DNA of 64,000 bases from Tidjanibacter sp. (GTDB lineage: Bacteria; Bacteroidota; Bacteroidia; Bacteroidales; Rikenellaceae), in assembly GCA_017390585.1 (NCBI GenBank), contig JAFPBB010000047.1, positions 1-64,000 of the forward strand. Direction: 5' to 3'. Position 1 is the stretch's first letter. Each line of letters starts with the position of its first letter. Both the position numbers and the translations under genes were made by a program. This document shows, piece by piece, positions 46,489 through 55,224 of the stretch. A model generated the notes under the pieces. That model was not told the DNA's origin, ran no database searches, and worked only from the letters and a program-made list of their open reading frames with translations.

Positions 46489-48432
46489 ATGATTACTCCG
46501 AAAAGAAGGCTTCAGTCCGAAGGCGGTCTGAGGGAGAATGGAACTCCCTATGATATTATCCATCGTTTCGAGAAAATCCCTACGAGGGTCTACTCCACCG
46601 AGGCGGAGGCTGTGAAGAATATTGCAGACCATATCGTCAATGCAATCAACGACTTCGCTCAAAGTCCCGTCGACGATTTCAGTATGGAGGAGAAGACCTT
46701 CTCGTTGGGCCTGACCACGGGACGCAGCCCCATTGGGCTCTATCGTGAGTTGGTGGCGCGTTATGAGGCGGGCGAGGTGAGTTTCCGCCGCGTGTCGGTC
46801 TACTCACTCGATGAGTTCTATCCTATGTCGCCCGAGCAGCCCCAGAGCCGCAACTATCGCATCCACGAGGAGTTTATCAATAAAATCGACATCCGTCCCG
46901 AGAATGTCAAACTCATTACGGGTGACTTGGAAGAGGATGAACTCATTGAATATTGCAACGAGTATGACGATGCGGCCAGTGAGATGGATCTGGTGGTGAT
47001 TGGAGTGGGCGAGCAGGGCCAGATTGGTTTCAATGAAGCGGGCTCCAATGTCAATAGTCGCACACGTCTTGTGCAACTCTCCCACCAGTCGCGCGTGGCG
47101 CAGAGTGCCGCATTTGGCAACGAGGTGGTGAATACTCCCCATATGGCCATCACGCTCGGAATGGGCACTGTGCTCGATGTGAAACGAGTGGTGCTGATGG
47201 CTTGGGGCGAGGATAAGGCAGAGGTTGTGCGCGATGTAGTGGAGGGCGAGATGACTACGAATGTGCCCGCATCGCTCCTGCAAGGACACGAGAATATCAC
47301 CGTCTATGCCGATGAGGATGCTGCGTCGATGTTGACCCGTTGGTCCACCCCTTGGCTTGTCGGATCGTGTGATTGGACTCCACGATTTGTCCGCAAGGCT
47401 GTGACGTGGCTCTGCGCGAAGGTGGATAAGCCCATTCTCAAACTTACCTATAAGGACTACGTTAAAAATTCGTTGAGCGAACTGCTCGAGAAGTGCGGCC
47501 CCTACGATAAGGTCAATATTGAGGTGTTCAACGCCGTTCAGCACACAATCACGGGTTGGCCTGGAGGAAAACCCAATGCCGACGACTCCACTCGACCCGT
47601 CAAATCGTTGCCTTTCCCCAAGAGAGTGGTGATTTTCTCGCCCCATCCCGATGACGATGTAGTAGGTATGGGCGGCACGCTCCACCGACTCATCACCCAA
47701 GGAAGCGAGGTACACGTTGCCTACCAGACTTCGGGTGCTGTTGCGGTGAACGACGATGTGTTGCTCCAGAATGTCGACACAGCCCTTGAGTTGGGGTTTG
47801 AGGATAAGTATGAGCTCACCAAGAGTATCATTGCCTCCAAGGTGAAAGGAGAGCCGGAACCGAAGGAACTGCTCGAGATGAAGGCCGCCATCCGACGTGC
47901 CGAGGCGAGGGCAGCTTGCCGTTCGCTGGGGCTCAACGACCGCACCAATGCCCACTTCCTCAATATGCCTTTCTATGAGACGGGAAGTGTCAATAAGGAG
48001 TTGTTGACGGAGGCTGATGTGCAACTGATAGTCGATCTTCTCTCCGAGATTAGGCCCCATCAAATCTATGTTGCTGGCGACTTCACCGATCCGCACGACA
48101 CCCACCGCAGGTGCTACGACGCTGTATTCCGTGCCTTGGAGAAGACCAAGGATGAGGAGTGGAATAGGGAGTGTAATGTTTGGCTCTACCGCAGTCTCGG
48201 TCAGGATTGGAATCTTGGTATGGTGGATATGGCTGTGCCTTTGAGCCCGGGAGAGTTGCTGGCCAAGAGGTATGCCATCTATCGCCACCTCTCACAGAAG
48301 GATCTCAACTCCTCCTATAAGCGCGACTATTGGCAGTCTGCTGAGGAGAAAACACGAAACAATGCGCGCCTCTATGATAAGCTGGGTATGGCAGAGTATG
48401 AGGCACTTGAGATCTTTGTTAGGGTGCAGTAG
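46489..48432 (+). CDS. NagB-like sugar-phosphate isomerase fused to a PIG-L deacetylase
   Basis: 647 residues. Residues 20-300 are a glucosamine-6-phosphate deaminase-type domain: LTTGRSPIGLYRELV, VYSLDEFYP (Asp108) and GVGEQGQIGFNEAGS. The position of the NagB ring-opening His is Gln178 here. Residues about 375-640 are a PIG-L/LmbE deacetylase domain with the zinc motif FSPHPDDDVVGMGG and the downstream HDTHRR. Such long fusions are common in Bacteroidales and are annotated as NagB, but the altered active site makes canonical deaminase activity uncertain. A role in amino-sugar phosphate turnover is inferred. Confidence 0.9.
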   Translation: MITPKRRLQSEGGLRENGTPYDIIHRFEKIPTRVYSTEAEAVKNIADHIVNAINDFAQSPVDDFSMEEKTFSLGLTTGRSPIGLYRELVARYEAGEVSFRRVSVYSLDEFYPMSPEQPQSRNYRIHEEFINKIDIRPENVKLITGDLEEDELIEYCNEYDDAASEMDLVVIGVGEQGQIGFNEAGSNVNSRTRLVQLSHQSRVAQSAAFGNEVVNTPHMAITLGMGTVLDVKRVVLMAWGEDKAEVVRDVVEGEMTTNVPASLLQGHENITVYADEDAASMLTRWSTPWLVGSCDWTPRFVRKAVTWLCAKVDKPILKLTYKDYVKNSLSELLEKCGPYDKVNIEVFNAVQHTITGWPGGKPNADDSTRPVKSLPFPKRVVIFSPHPDDDVVGMGGTLHRLITQGSEVHVAYQTSGAVAVNDDVLLQNVDTALELGFEDKYELTKSIIASKVKGEPEPKELLEMKAAIRRAEARAACRSLGLNDRTNAHFLNMPFYETGSVNKELLTEADVQLIVDLLSEIRPHQIYVAGDFTDPHDTHRRCYDAVFRALEKTKDEEWNRECNVWLYRSLGQDWNLGMVDMAVPLSPGELLAKRYAIYRHLSQKDLNSSYKRDYWQSAEEKTRNNARLYDKLGMAEYEALEIFVRVQ

Positions 48433-48450
48433 CCCCATTCTGTTCAACTA

Positions 48451-48494
48451 AAAACGACACGACACCTGCGAAAGGTGTCGTGTCGTTTTATTTT
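48451..48494. terminator. Bidirectional terminator
   Basis: A 17-bp stem AAAACGACACGACACCT / AGGTGTCGTGTCGTTTT with a short loop, then ATTTT, between convergent genes. Confidence 0.94.
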
Positions 48495-48507
48495 CATAGA
48501 CCTATTG

Positions 48508-49065
48508 TTAGTTTACGAAATCCTCGAGGCGAACTTTCTCGTAGTGGTAGCCTCTGCGTCGAAGTTCCATAGTGACTCCGGCGCGGAACATCACTTTGGC
48601 CGAGCGGGCAAGGATGTAGAAGGCGCGAGTGGTCTGGTGCTCGATATTCTCGTGCTGAATGGCTGTCATCACGGTGTGGGCAAGCGTTCTCATCATCTCA
48701 TCCACAGCCTCGCGTGCTTCGCTCTCGGGCTTGATGTTGAGAATATGCTCGAGGATGTACTCGTCGATGGTGTCGAATCCGCCGCCGCGCTGCTTGAAGT
48801 CGACGTAGGACCTATTCTTGTTGGCCTCCCAATTGGTGTCCCAAAGTGCCGCGAGGGCCATACCGAAAAAGCCTGCCACGGCAAAGGTGAATGCGGGATA
48901 GGAGTTCACCTGACCGACCGCATCGGCCATATATTCGGGTGCGTCCTCGGTCCAGCGCTCCTCCAGCTCCTCTACCAGAAACATTCCTCCCTCCGAACCA
49001 CAGAGTCCTGCAAGGAGTTTCTCGAGTCGTTTCTCATACTCGTCTATGTATTCTCTCTCTTCCAT
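48508..49065 (-). CDS. Conserved-looking protein of unknown function
   Basis: 185 residues, not recognised. It is helical and acidic at the N-terminus (MEEREYIDEYEKRLEKLLAGL). One moderately hydrophobic segment lies at about residues 58-75 (FTFAVAGFFGMALAALW), and the C-terminal half (EAREAVDEMMRTLAHTVMTAIQ, FYILARSAKVMFRAG) looks like a helical bundle. It overlaps the 3' end of the ABC permease gene by 22 bases but has its own promoter inside that gene, so it is probably functionally separate from the exporter. Confidence 0.75.
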   Translation of the reverse strand: MEEREYIDEYEKRLEKLLAGLCGSEGGMFLVEELEERWTEDAPEYMADAVGQVNSYPAFTFAVAGFFGMALAALWDTNWEANKNRSYVDFKQRGGGFDTIDEYILEHILNIKPESEAREAVDEMMRTLAHTVMTAIQHENIEHQTTRAFYILARSAKVMFRAGVTMELRRRGYHYEKVRLEDFVN

Positions 49066-50297
49066 TGTTGTGTTTTCTCTTTATTGAGGGTGCAAATATC
49101 GCACAACCTTACGAGAAATGCAAATCTGCGACCCTCTCTCTTGAGTGGGATTGTGGCCAGAAGAAAATAGAGTATGGTTAGGCTCCATAGGAGTGCAATT
49201 TCCGGGCCCACTTGTTCTATGGATGCACCCATCGATGCGGCGGCTATGTTGGCCTCGATGGCTATGGGGGCCGGGAGGATGTGGTGGAGTATGCGCCACG
49301 GGAGCGGCATTTGGGTTAGAGGGAAGGAGATGCCCGATAGGAATATGAGCCCTACGGAGAAAAAAGTGACATAGAGCAATGGCGACTCTGAATCCTTGAA
49401 TAGGCGCCCAAAAGTCTCGGCGAAGAGATGGGTGGAGAGTATAAAGGGCACTGCAATAGCGATGTGGGTTATTGCTATTGCATTGTGTGGGGTGTTGAAG
49501 AGGATGGGAAGAAGTCCCCAAGTGAAGATGGAAAGAAGTGCGTAGGTGGAAAAATAGAATATGCACCTGCCACCCACTATGGCCATCCTTCTACTCCAAT
49601 TTTCGGCCACAATTCCGCGTAGTGGAGAGCGCCTCAGACCTCGCCCTCGGCCTCGTTGTGTTGCCACTGCCATTGTCATCGTTTGGAAGATTATGACCAC
49701 CACCACTGCCGGTAGCAAATAGTCGGCATACCCCTTCGAGGGATTGAATAGAGCTTTCCCAATGGGGGTGACCGACTCTCTCCGAGCCATTGTGGCAAGA
49801 TAGTCGGACGGGAGTTGCCACATTGTCTGGGTGCGTAGCTCGAGGTCTGTCGCAAGCATCGATTGGAGCGCGCCGCGAGCTGTGGACTCGTAGTTGAGCA
49901 ACTGCGCTGTCGAGGCGTAGAGAACAAACGGTGCCCTCTCTCCTCGCCCGATGCGCTCGGCCATATCGGATGGGAGGAGTAGGGTTGCTTCCACCCGCCC
50001 ATTTGCCATAGCGCTTTGTGCCTTGGGGAGTTGGGATGTCACCTCGGCGACCATCACCTCGGGAGAGGCGTCAAGAAGGCTTATGAACTTGTGTGACATC
50101 TGATTGTTGGCTTGGTCCACAACGACAATCGGAACGTCGCGCACCACATTGGGTAGGTAGAGGAGGTGGTAGAGCACACCGTAGAGTACCACGCCGCCGA
50201 GCACAACCAAGAGCGTGGCAGGCGAGGTGGTCACCGAGTGAAACTCGGAGCGCAATGAGAACGATAGGAGTCTAATCCAAGAGGGTGCGTTTTTCAT
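49044..50297 (-). CDS. ABC-2 type exporter permease (second of two)
   Basis: 417 residues, YhhJ/YbhR-like: an N-terminal membrane helix (LLVVLGGVVLYGVLYHLLYL), a large extracytoplasmic domain (about 50-210, VPIVVVDQANNQMSHKFISLLDASPEVMV), and five C-terminal helices with YADYLLPAVVVVIIFQTMTMAVA and the conserved FPLTQMPLPWRILHHILPAPIAIE. It overlaps the upstream permease gene by 26 bases, so translation is coupled. It belongs with the HlyD adaptor and TolC-like channel genes; no ATPase gene is linked. Confidence 0.9.
   Translation of the reverse strand: MKNAPSWIRLLSFSLRSEFHSVTTSPATLLVVLGGVVLYGVLYHLLYLPNVVRDVPIVVVDQANNQMSHKFISLLDASPEVMVAEVTSQLPKAQSAMANGRVEATLLLPSDMAERIGRGERAPFVLYASTAQLLNYESTARGALQSMLATDLELRTQTMWQLPSDYLATMARRESVTPIGKALFNPSKGYADYLLPAVVVVIIFQTMTMAVATQRGRGRGLRRSPLRGIVAENWSRRMAIVGGRCIFYFSTYALLSIFTWGLLPILFNTPHNAIAITHIAIAVPFILSTHLFAETFGRLFKDSESPLLYVTFFSVGLIFLSGISFPLTQMPLPWRILHHILPAPIAIEANIAAASMGASIEQVGPEIALLWSLTILYFLLATIPLKREGRRFAFLVRLCDICTLNKEKTQQWKRENT
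49093..49124 (-). promoter_or_regulatory. Internal promoter for the 48508-49065 gene
   Basis: Minus-strand TTTG (49124-49121), 20 bases, GATATTTG (49100-49093; one mismatch to TAnnTTTG), located inside the 3' end of the permease gene and 27 bases before the downstream ATG. Confidence 0.6.
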
Positions 50298-51441
50298 ATT
50301 GGCGCGATGTTACGATTCTGCGGAGCCGACGAGCTGTGAGTAGTGGCAGGAGGATGAAGAGTATGAGGATGAGCAGGTGCCACGGGTGGTTGTGGGAAAG
50401 CCGCTCTTCAAATGCCAAGCCTTCCATAAGAAGAGTGAAATGGCGGATGGGCAACAGCTCGGCCAAGAGACGAAATGGGGAGTCGAGGGATGCGAGTGGA
50501 AACGTGACTCCACAGAGTGTGGCCCCCAGAGAGCCGAGCATAGATATGAAGCTGATGGAGAGCGACATACGGGGGAAGAGGGCGTAGACGAATAGGCCGA
50601 GCGACCAGCTTGCGACTATGAGCAGCAGGGCGTAGAGAGCGAGGTTTATTGTGGGGCCGAGAAAGGGTGTGCTGCTCACTTCGCGGAGTAGCCACAGTGC
50701 TACCATTGTGGTCGTGCCAAATATCAGAAAGTAGGGGAGCGATTTTCCTATCAGAGCACCCATAATGGTGCTTCCGCTCCCCAACCATTCTTTGCCTTGG
50801 CGGCCCTCGATGTCGCTTCCGAGAGTGTAGATTGCAGTGAGCATTACGATAATTTGTAACATTATGAAATAGAACGGTATGGAGAGGTATGTGGAATAGC
50901 TCAATGTGGGGTTGAAAAGAGGGATCACGTTGCCGTTGAGTGGGGTGAGGGCGCTCTCTACAACACCCCTCGAAATGCCCAATGCGGAGGCAGTGGAGAT
51001 GGCAGGAGTAAATGAAATCGATGTGAGGATGGTGTTGAGTGTGGATTCGACGGTGGCACCTATGCTCAGGTAGGCGTAGTGGAAATAGTAGGGCAGGGTG
51101 CAGGCGCGACCGCTTGCAATATCTTCTCCGCAGCCGCGAGGCACAACGACAAGGCCGAAGATTTCCCCTCGGCGTATTGCATCCAAGGCCTCCTCGGGAG
51201 AGTCGAAACGGTGCGCTACAGATAGCTCCGCGGAGGAGTCGATGGTTCTGATGATGGAGCGTGATGTGTGGCTGAAGTCGTTGTCTATCACACCTATGGG
51301 GATATCCGCCATCTCCCCGTTGCCAAATAGCGTGGCCAGAAACAGGGCCGAGAATAGTGGCACGCCGAAGGTGGCAATCAGGAGCGCTTTGTTGGCGTAC
51401 AATCTCCCTATTTCTCGTCTGAAACACCTTGCAATACCCAT
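50272..51441 (-). CDS. ABC-2 type exporter permease (first of two)
   Basis: 389 residues from the ATG at 51441; the frame is open a further 168 bases, but that part is antisense-like and the start is fixed by a TGATG overlap with the HlyD gene. It has an N-terminal helix (LLIATFGVPLFSALFLATLFG), an extracytoplasmic domain (IPIGVIDNDFSHTSRSIIRTIDSSAEL), and C-terminal membrane helices with FYFIMLQIIVMLTAIYTLGSDIE and FPLASLDSPFRLLAELLPIRHFT. Paralogous in plan to the next permease; the two may form a heterodimer. Confidence 0.9.
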   Translation of the reverse strand: MGIARCFRREIGRLYANKALLIATFGVPLFSALFLATLFGNGEMADIPIGVIDNDFSHTSRSIIRTIDSSAELSVAHRFDSPEEALDAIRRGEIFGLVVVPRGCGEDIASGRACTLPYYFHYAYLSIGATVESTLNTILTSISFTPAISTASALGISRGVVESALTPLNGNVIPLFNPTLSYSTYLSIPFYFIMLQIIVMLTAIYTLGSDIEGRQGKEWLGSGSTIMGALIGKSLPYFLIFGTTTMVALWLLREVSSTPFLGPTINLALYALLLIVASWSLGLFVYALFPRMSLSISFISMLGSLGATLCGVTFPLASLDSPFRLLAELLPIRHFTLLMEGLAFEERLSHNHPWHLLILILFILLPLLTARRLRRIVTSRQYEKRTLLD

Positions 51442-52433
51442 CACTCGCCCTCGATTTCTATGATAACACTCATCCCCGGGCGCAGGTCGGCAACCTCTGT
51501 GGTGGGCTTGGCGTGAACCTCGAAAGTCCTCATATCGTAGCCTGTGGAACTCTCTGCAGTGCGCCAAGTGGCATAGTCCCCCAAAGGGGCGACGAAGTTG
51601 ATCTCCCATCCAACAATACCATCCCCTATTGCAGGAACAGACCCATCGAAATGGCCGCCAAGTCGGAAGTGGGGCATCCTGTCTTCGCGCACATTGACCA
51701 CGACGTAGGGGGCCTCAAGGTGGACTATGGAGAGCAAGGGAGCTCCCGAAACAACCAACTCACCCACCTCGGGGTAGATTTCGGATATGGTGCCATCTGT
51801 GGGGGCAAGCAGATGGCTGTCCAGAAGAATCGCAGAGACCTCCTCGGTGGTGCCGGCCGCTGCATCGGCAACATAGAGTGCACTCATTCGGTCTGTGGTG
51901 AGGGTGCCATTGTGGAGAAGTATATATTGTTGATATGCTGCGTTTTCCGCCGCAAGGGCTGTGCGATAGAGTGCGAATGTTTCCTCCCGTCGTTGTGGGG
52001 TAACCACCCCTTCCGAGGCAAGTCGCTCAATCTTCCTATACGTTGCCTCGGCGAGCTCTCGTTGCGCTTTTGCTCCGAGCCACACCTCGCGAGCGGCCTC
52101 TATCGCCTCGGATGGAGCACCGTTGTCGGCCTTGCGACTTTGCTCTTGGGCTGCGCGTTGGAGTGAGAGTGCTTGGGTGTATTTTGCTTCTGCTTCGGGC
52201 GAATGGATGGCGATGAGCGTGTCACCTTTGCGTACCGATTGTCCCTCGACAACATAGATGTGTGCCACTCGACCTGTGAGTTTGCCGGCAATGCGCGTCT
52301 CGGGAGCCTCGATGGTGCCCTGCAGACGAATGGTGGTGGGGCGTGTGGCAAGCAGTCCTATTGTTGAGAGTGCCGCAATGGCGACTACTACGACAACGAA
52401 TAGTGTTGCGATGGTGGATGATTTGTGCTTCAT
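51441..52433 (-). CDS. HlyD-family secretion adaptor
   Basis: 330 residues with one N-terminal membrane helix (IATLFVVVVVAIAALSTIGLLA) and a periplasmic body. A lipoyl/barrel-sandwich half comes first (GTIEAPETRIAGKLTGRVAHIYVVEGQSVRKGDTLI), then a helical hairpin (about 75-185) and the second lipoyl half (LLAPTDGTISEIYPEVGELVVSGAPL). This is the YbhG/YhiI layout of adaptors that serve ABC-2 exporters. It sits between the TolC-like gene (12-base gap) and the first permease (TGATG overlap). Confidence 0.92.
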   Translation of the reverse strand: MKHKSSTIATLFVVVVVAIAALSTIGLLATRPTTIRLQGTIEAPETRIAGKLTGRVAHIYVVEGQSVRKGDTLIAIHSPEAEAKYTQALSLQRAAQEQSRKADNGAPSEAIEAAREVWLGAKAQRELAEATYRKIERLASEGVVTPQRREETFALYRTALAAENAAYQQYILLHNGTLTTDRMSALYVADAAAGTTEEVSAILLDSHLLAPTDGTISEIYPEVGELVVSGAPLLSIVHLEAPYVVVNVREDRMPHFRLGGHFDGSVPAIGDGIVGWEINFVAPLGDYATWRTAESSTGYDMRTFEVHAKPTTEVADLRPGMSVIIEIEGE

Positions 52434-52445
52434 TGTGTGTGGTGT

Positions 52446-53891
52446 TTATGGTGTGGAGAGATAGTTGGTGATGGAGGTGCTGTCGCCGCAAATGGCGAGC
52501 AGGGTTGCGAGGGAGGTGTTGATGGTGTAGAGTGCCACGAGACGGCCAATGCGCGCCTCGGAGAGGAGAAGTGCGGCATCCACAACCTCCACACTCGTTG
52601 CCATCCCCTCGGCAAAGGCAAGACGCCTGACGCGCAGTAGTTCCTCGGCGAGAGATATGCTTTTTTCTCGGCTGGCGAGTTCGCTTGTGGCGTTGAGAAT
52701 GGAGGTGTAGAGACGTTCGGCAAGGAGTGTGAGCTCGTCGTGGAGTTGGAGTTTGGAGGTCTGGATGGTGCGGATTCTGCTACGGGCACTTCCAATGGCT
52801 CCCTCGCGTGCGAGTCCGTCGAATAGAGTCCAACTCAATCCTATGCCCACAAATCCGCGTGGAAAGATGGACGAATCCAAACCCTTGGACCATAGGCGAT
52901 AGTGGCCCAATAGTGCCACGTCGGGGAGATAGCGACTCTGCTCAATGGAGAGGTTGAGCGTGGCAATGCTCTGCTCGATGTTTGTGAGCTCCATTGTGGG
53001 GGAGGAGGGTAGCTGCTCGAGGAATTGAGAGAGTGGCGGAATGGAGTTTGGTGGGGATATGGAGGAGGTGGTGATGAGGGTGGCGTTGAATCCTTCGCCG
53101 AGGAGTGTGTGGAGCCTCTTGCGGGCCATACTTACATCCTCCTTGGCTACCTCAACAGCAACCCGTGCCTCTTCCTCGTTGACTTCGGCAACGAGCCTCT
53201 CGGCTGTGGTTATGAAACCCTCGTCCTCGAGTCGGATGGCATCGCGGAGGTGGGTGGAGAGTGCGGCGTGTGACTCCCTGCGTAGCTGTAGGATACTTTC
53301 CGCCAGCGAGAGAGATAGGTAGGCGGTTGTCACCTCGGCGATAACCTTGTGCGTGGTTGCCTCGTGTTGAACGAGGCTCGCGTCGACGATGGAGGAGCCA
53401 ATCTTGGAGGCTGCCAGACGCTTGCCTCCACTGAAAATGGGCCAAGTGAGGTCGGCACCGAGCGAGAGGGTGTTGCGCGGAACTGCGGAGAGCCCTATGG
53501 TGCTCTTGGTGGCGCTCTCGATGAGTGGTGCGAGGGTGGGATTGGCAGCTACGAGTGGGCCGAGGGTGGGGAGTAGGCCCTCGGCAACCTCGCCCAAAGT
53601 GGTCTCCAATCCGATGGGAGAGGTGGTGTGAGTGTATTTGGTGGTTGCGCCAATGGTGGGAAACCAAAGGGCATTGAGCTGCTTCTGCTCCGCCTTGCTA
53701 CTCTCTATGGCTTCGCGTGCAACATGGATGGAGCGGTTGGAGGTGAGTGCAATGTTGAGCACATCGTCGAGCGAGAGAAGCGTGACCGAATCGGGCAGGA
53801 GAACGGGTGGGGATGGCCTCTCTTCCGCCGAGTCGATTGGCCAAAGAGGATTGGATAAAATGAGTAGATAGAGCAGAGTTGTGAGATGCAT
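52446..53891 (-). CDS. TolC-family outer-membrane efflux channel
   Basis: About 481 residues from the ATG at 53891, which opens a signal peptide (MHLTTLLYLLILSNPLW); an in-frame TTG 45 bases upstream is less likely. It has two OEP repeats: LDDVLNIALTSNRSIHVAREAIESSKAEQKQL with WFPTIGATTKY, and LNLSIEQSRYLPDVALLGHYR. No lipobox, unlike the RND channel in this window. First gene of the exporter operon channel-adaptor-permease-permease. It contains one of only two CATG sites I found in the window (53723). Confidence 0.9.
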   Translation of the reverse strand: MHLTTLLYLLILSNPLWPIDSAEERPSPPVLLPDSVTLLSLDDVLNIALTSNRSIHVAREAIESSKAEQKQLNALWFPTIGATTKYTHTTSPIGLETTLGEVAEGLLPTLGPLVAANPTLAPLIESATKSTIGLSAVPRNTLSLGADLTWPIFSGGKRLAASKIGSSIVDASLVQHEATTHKVIAEVTTAYLSLSLAESILQLRRESHAALSTHLRDAIRLEDEGFITTAERLVAEVNEEEARVAVEVAKEDVSMARKRLHTLLGEGFNATLITTSSISPPNSIPPLSQFLEQLPSSPTMELTNIEQSIATLNLSIEQSRYLPDVALLGHYRLWSKGLDSSIFPRGFVGIGLSWTLFDGLAREGAIGSARSRIRTIQTSKLQLHDELTLLAERLYTSILNATSELASREKSISLAEELLRVRRLAFAEGMATSVEVVDAALLLSEARIGRLVALYTINTSLATLLAICGDSTSITNYLSTP

Positions 53892-54082
53892 AGGCGCGAG
53901 GAACTTTGTGTGAGATTGCTTCAAACCTTGTACCAAATGCAGTGATGCGGAGGAGGTTTGGATATGTCGAAGTGGAGATGGTGGATAGTCGTAGGGGTGG
54001 AAATATGGGATGTTTGGTGGGTATTATTGCTAAAACGGGTGAGGATAATTGATGAAGTGGTGGAAAATATGAAAAAAAAACC

Positions 54083-54090
54083 TATATTTG
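54083..54090 (+). promoter_or_regulatory. -7 element of the KDG catabolic operon
   Basis: TATATTTG, 76 bases before kdgK. No -33 TTTG lies at 19-21 bases, suggesting an activator-dependent promoter. The 53892-54082 stretch upstream holds no gene and no other element I can support. Confidence 0.6.
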
Positions 54091-54096
54091 TAGATG

Positions 54097-54122
54097 TGAT
54101 GCGCGCGCACTCCGCGCCCGCG
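54097..54122 (+). promoter_or_regulatory. GC-rich element in the kdgK leader
   Basis: A run made only of G and C apart from ACT, TGCGCGCGCACTCCGCGCCC followed by GCGCG, lies just after the predicted start of transcription and can form a CGCGCG/CGCGCG hairpin. It contrasts with the AT-rich leader around it and resembles the dnaN leader element. Confidence 0.45.
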
Positions 54123-54166
54123 CGATGTACCGAAACTTATAATGTAACCAAATAACCTACAACGCT

Positions 54167-55189
54167 ATGAAAATTGTAACTCTTGGCGAGATTATGTTGC
54201 GCCTCTCGCCCGCAGGACTCAACAACCGTTTTGTGCAGGCAGATAGCTTCGATGTTGTCTATGGTGGCGGTGAGGCCAACGTGGCAGTCAGTTGCGCCAA
54301 CTATGGACACGATGCCTATTTTGTGACCAAACTCCCCACCCACGAGATTGGTCAGTCGGCCCTCAATGCACTCCGTCGCTACGGAGTACACACCGACTAC
54401 ATCGCTCGCGGTGGCAAGCGTCTCGGCATCTACTACCTCGAGAGCGGCTCGGCAATGCGCCCCAGCAAGGTGATCTACGACCGTGCGGGCTCCTCGATTG
54501 CAGAGGCTAAAGTGGAGGATTTCGATTTCGATAAGATTATGGAAGGTGCCGATTGGTTCCATTGGTCGGGTATCACCCCCGCCATCTCCGATGAGGCTGC
54601 CGAACTCACCCGCCTCGCGTGTGAGGCTGCAAAGCGCCACGGTGCAACCGTTTCGGTGGACCTCAATTTCCGCAAGAAACTCTGGACCAAAGAGAAAGCA
54701 CAATCTATTATGCGCCCCTTGATGGAGTATGTGGACGTCTGCATAGGCAATGAGGAGGATGCCGAACTCTGCTTGGGATTCAAACCCGAAGCCGATGTGG
54801 AGGGTGGCAAGACCGACGCCGAGGGCTACAAGGAGATTTTCCGACAGATGAAGGAGCAGTTTGGTTTCAAGTATGTCATCTCCACCCTGCGCGAGTCCTT
54901 CTCCGCAAGCCACAATGGCTGGAAGGCTATGATCTACAATGGCGAGGAGTTCTATGTCAGCAAACGTTATGACATCCTCCCCATCGTTGACCGTGTGGGT
55001 GGCGGCGACTCCTTCAGCGGCGGTGTTATCCACGGCCTGCTCACCAAACCCACTCAGGGTGAGGCGCTGGAGTTTGCTGTGGCAGCCTCGGCACTGAAGC
55101 ACACCATCAATGGCGACTTCAACCTTGTCTCGGTGGAGGAGGTTGAGGCCTTGGCCGGCGGTGATGGCAGTGGTAGGGTGCAACGATAA
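54167..55189 (+). CDS. kdgK: 2-keto-3-deoxygluconate kinase (PfkB family)
   Basis: Phosphorylates KDG to KDPG. The 340-residue product has PfkB signature 1, YGGGEANVAVSCANYG (residues 32-47), and signature 2, DRVGGGDSFSGG (275-286), with catalytic Asp281. The substrate assignment rests on the neighbours: KDPG aldolase, kduI and kduD follow at once. It is the first gene of the operon. Confidence 0.93.
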   Translation: MKIVTLGEIMLRLSPAGLNNRFVQADSFDVVYGGGEANVAVSCANYGHDAYFVTKLPTHEIGQSALNALRRYGVHTDYIARGGKRLGIYYLESGSAMRPSKVIYDRAGSSIAEAKVEDFDFDKIMEGADWFHWSGITPAISDEAAELTRLACEAAKRHGATVSVDLNFRKKLWTKEKAQSIMRPLMEYVDVCIGNEEDAELCLGFKPEADVEGGKTDAEGYKEIFRQMKEQFGFKYVISTLRESFSASHNGWKAMIYNGEEFYVSKRYDILPIVDRVGGGDSFSGGVIHGLLTKPTQGEALEFAVAASALKHTINGDFNLVSVEEVEALAGGDGSGRVQR

Positions 55190-55224
55190 GATGGGTATGA
55201 ACGATTAAAACAATATGATCTAAT

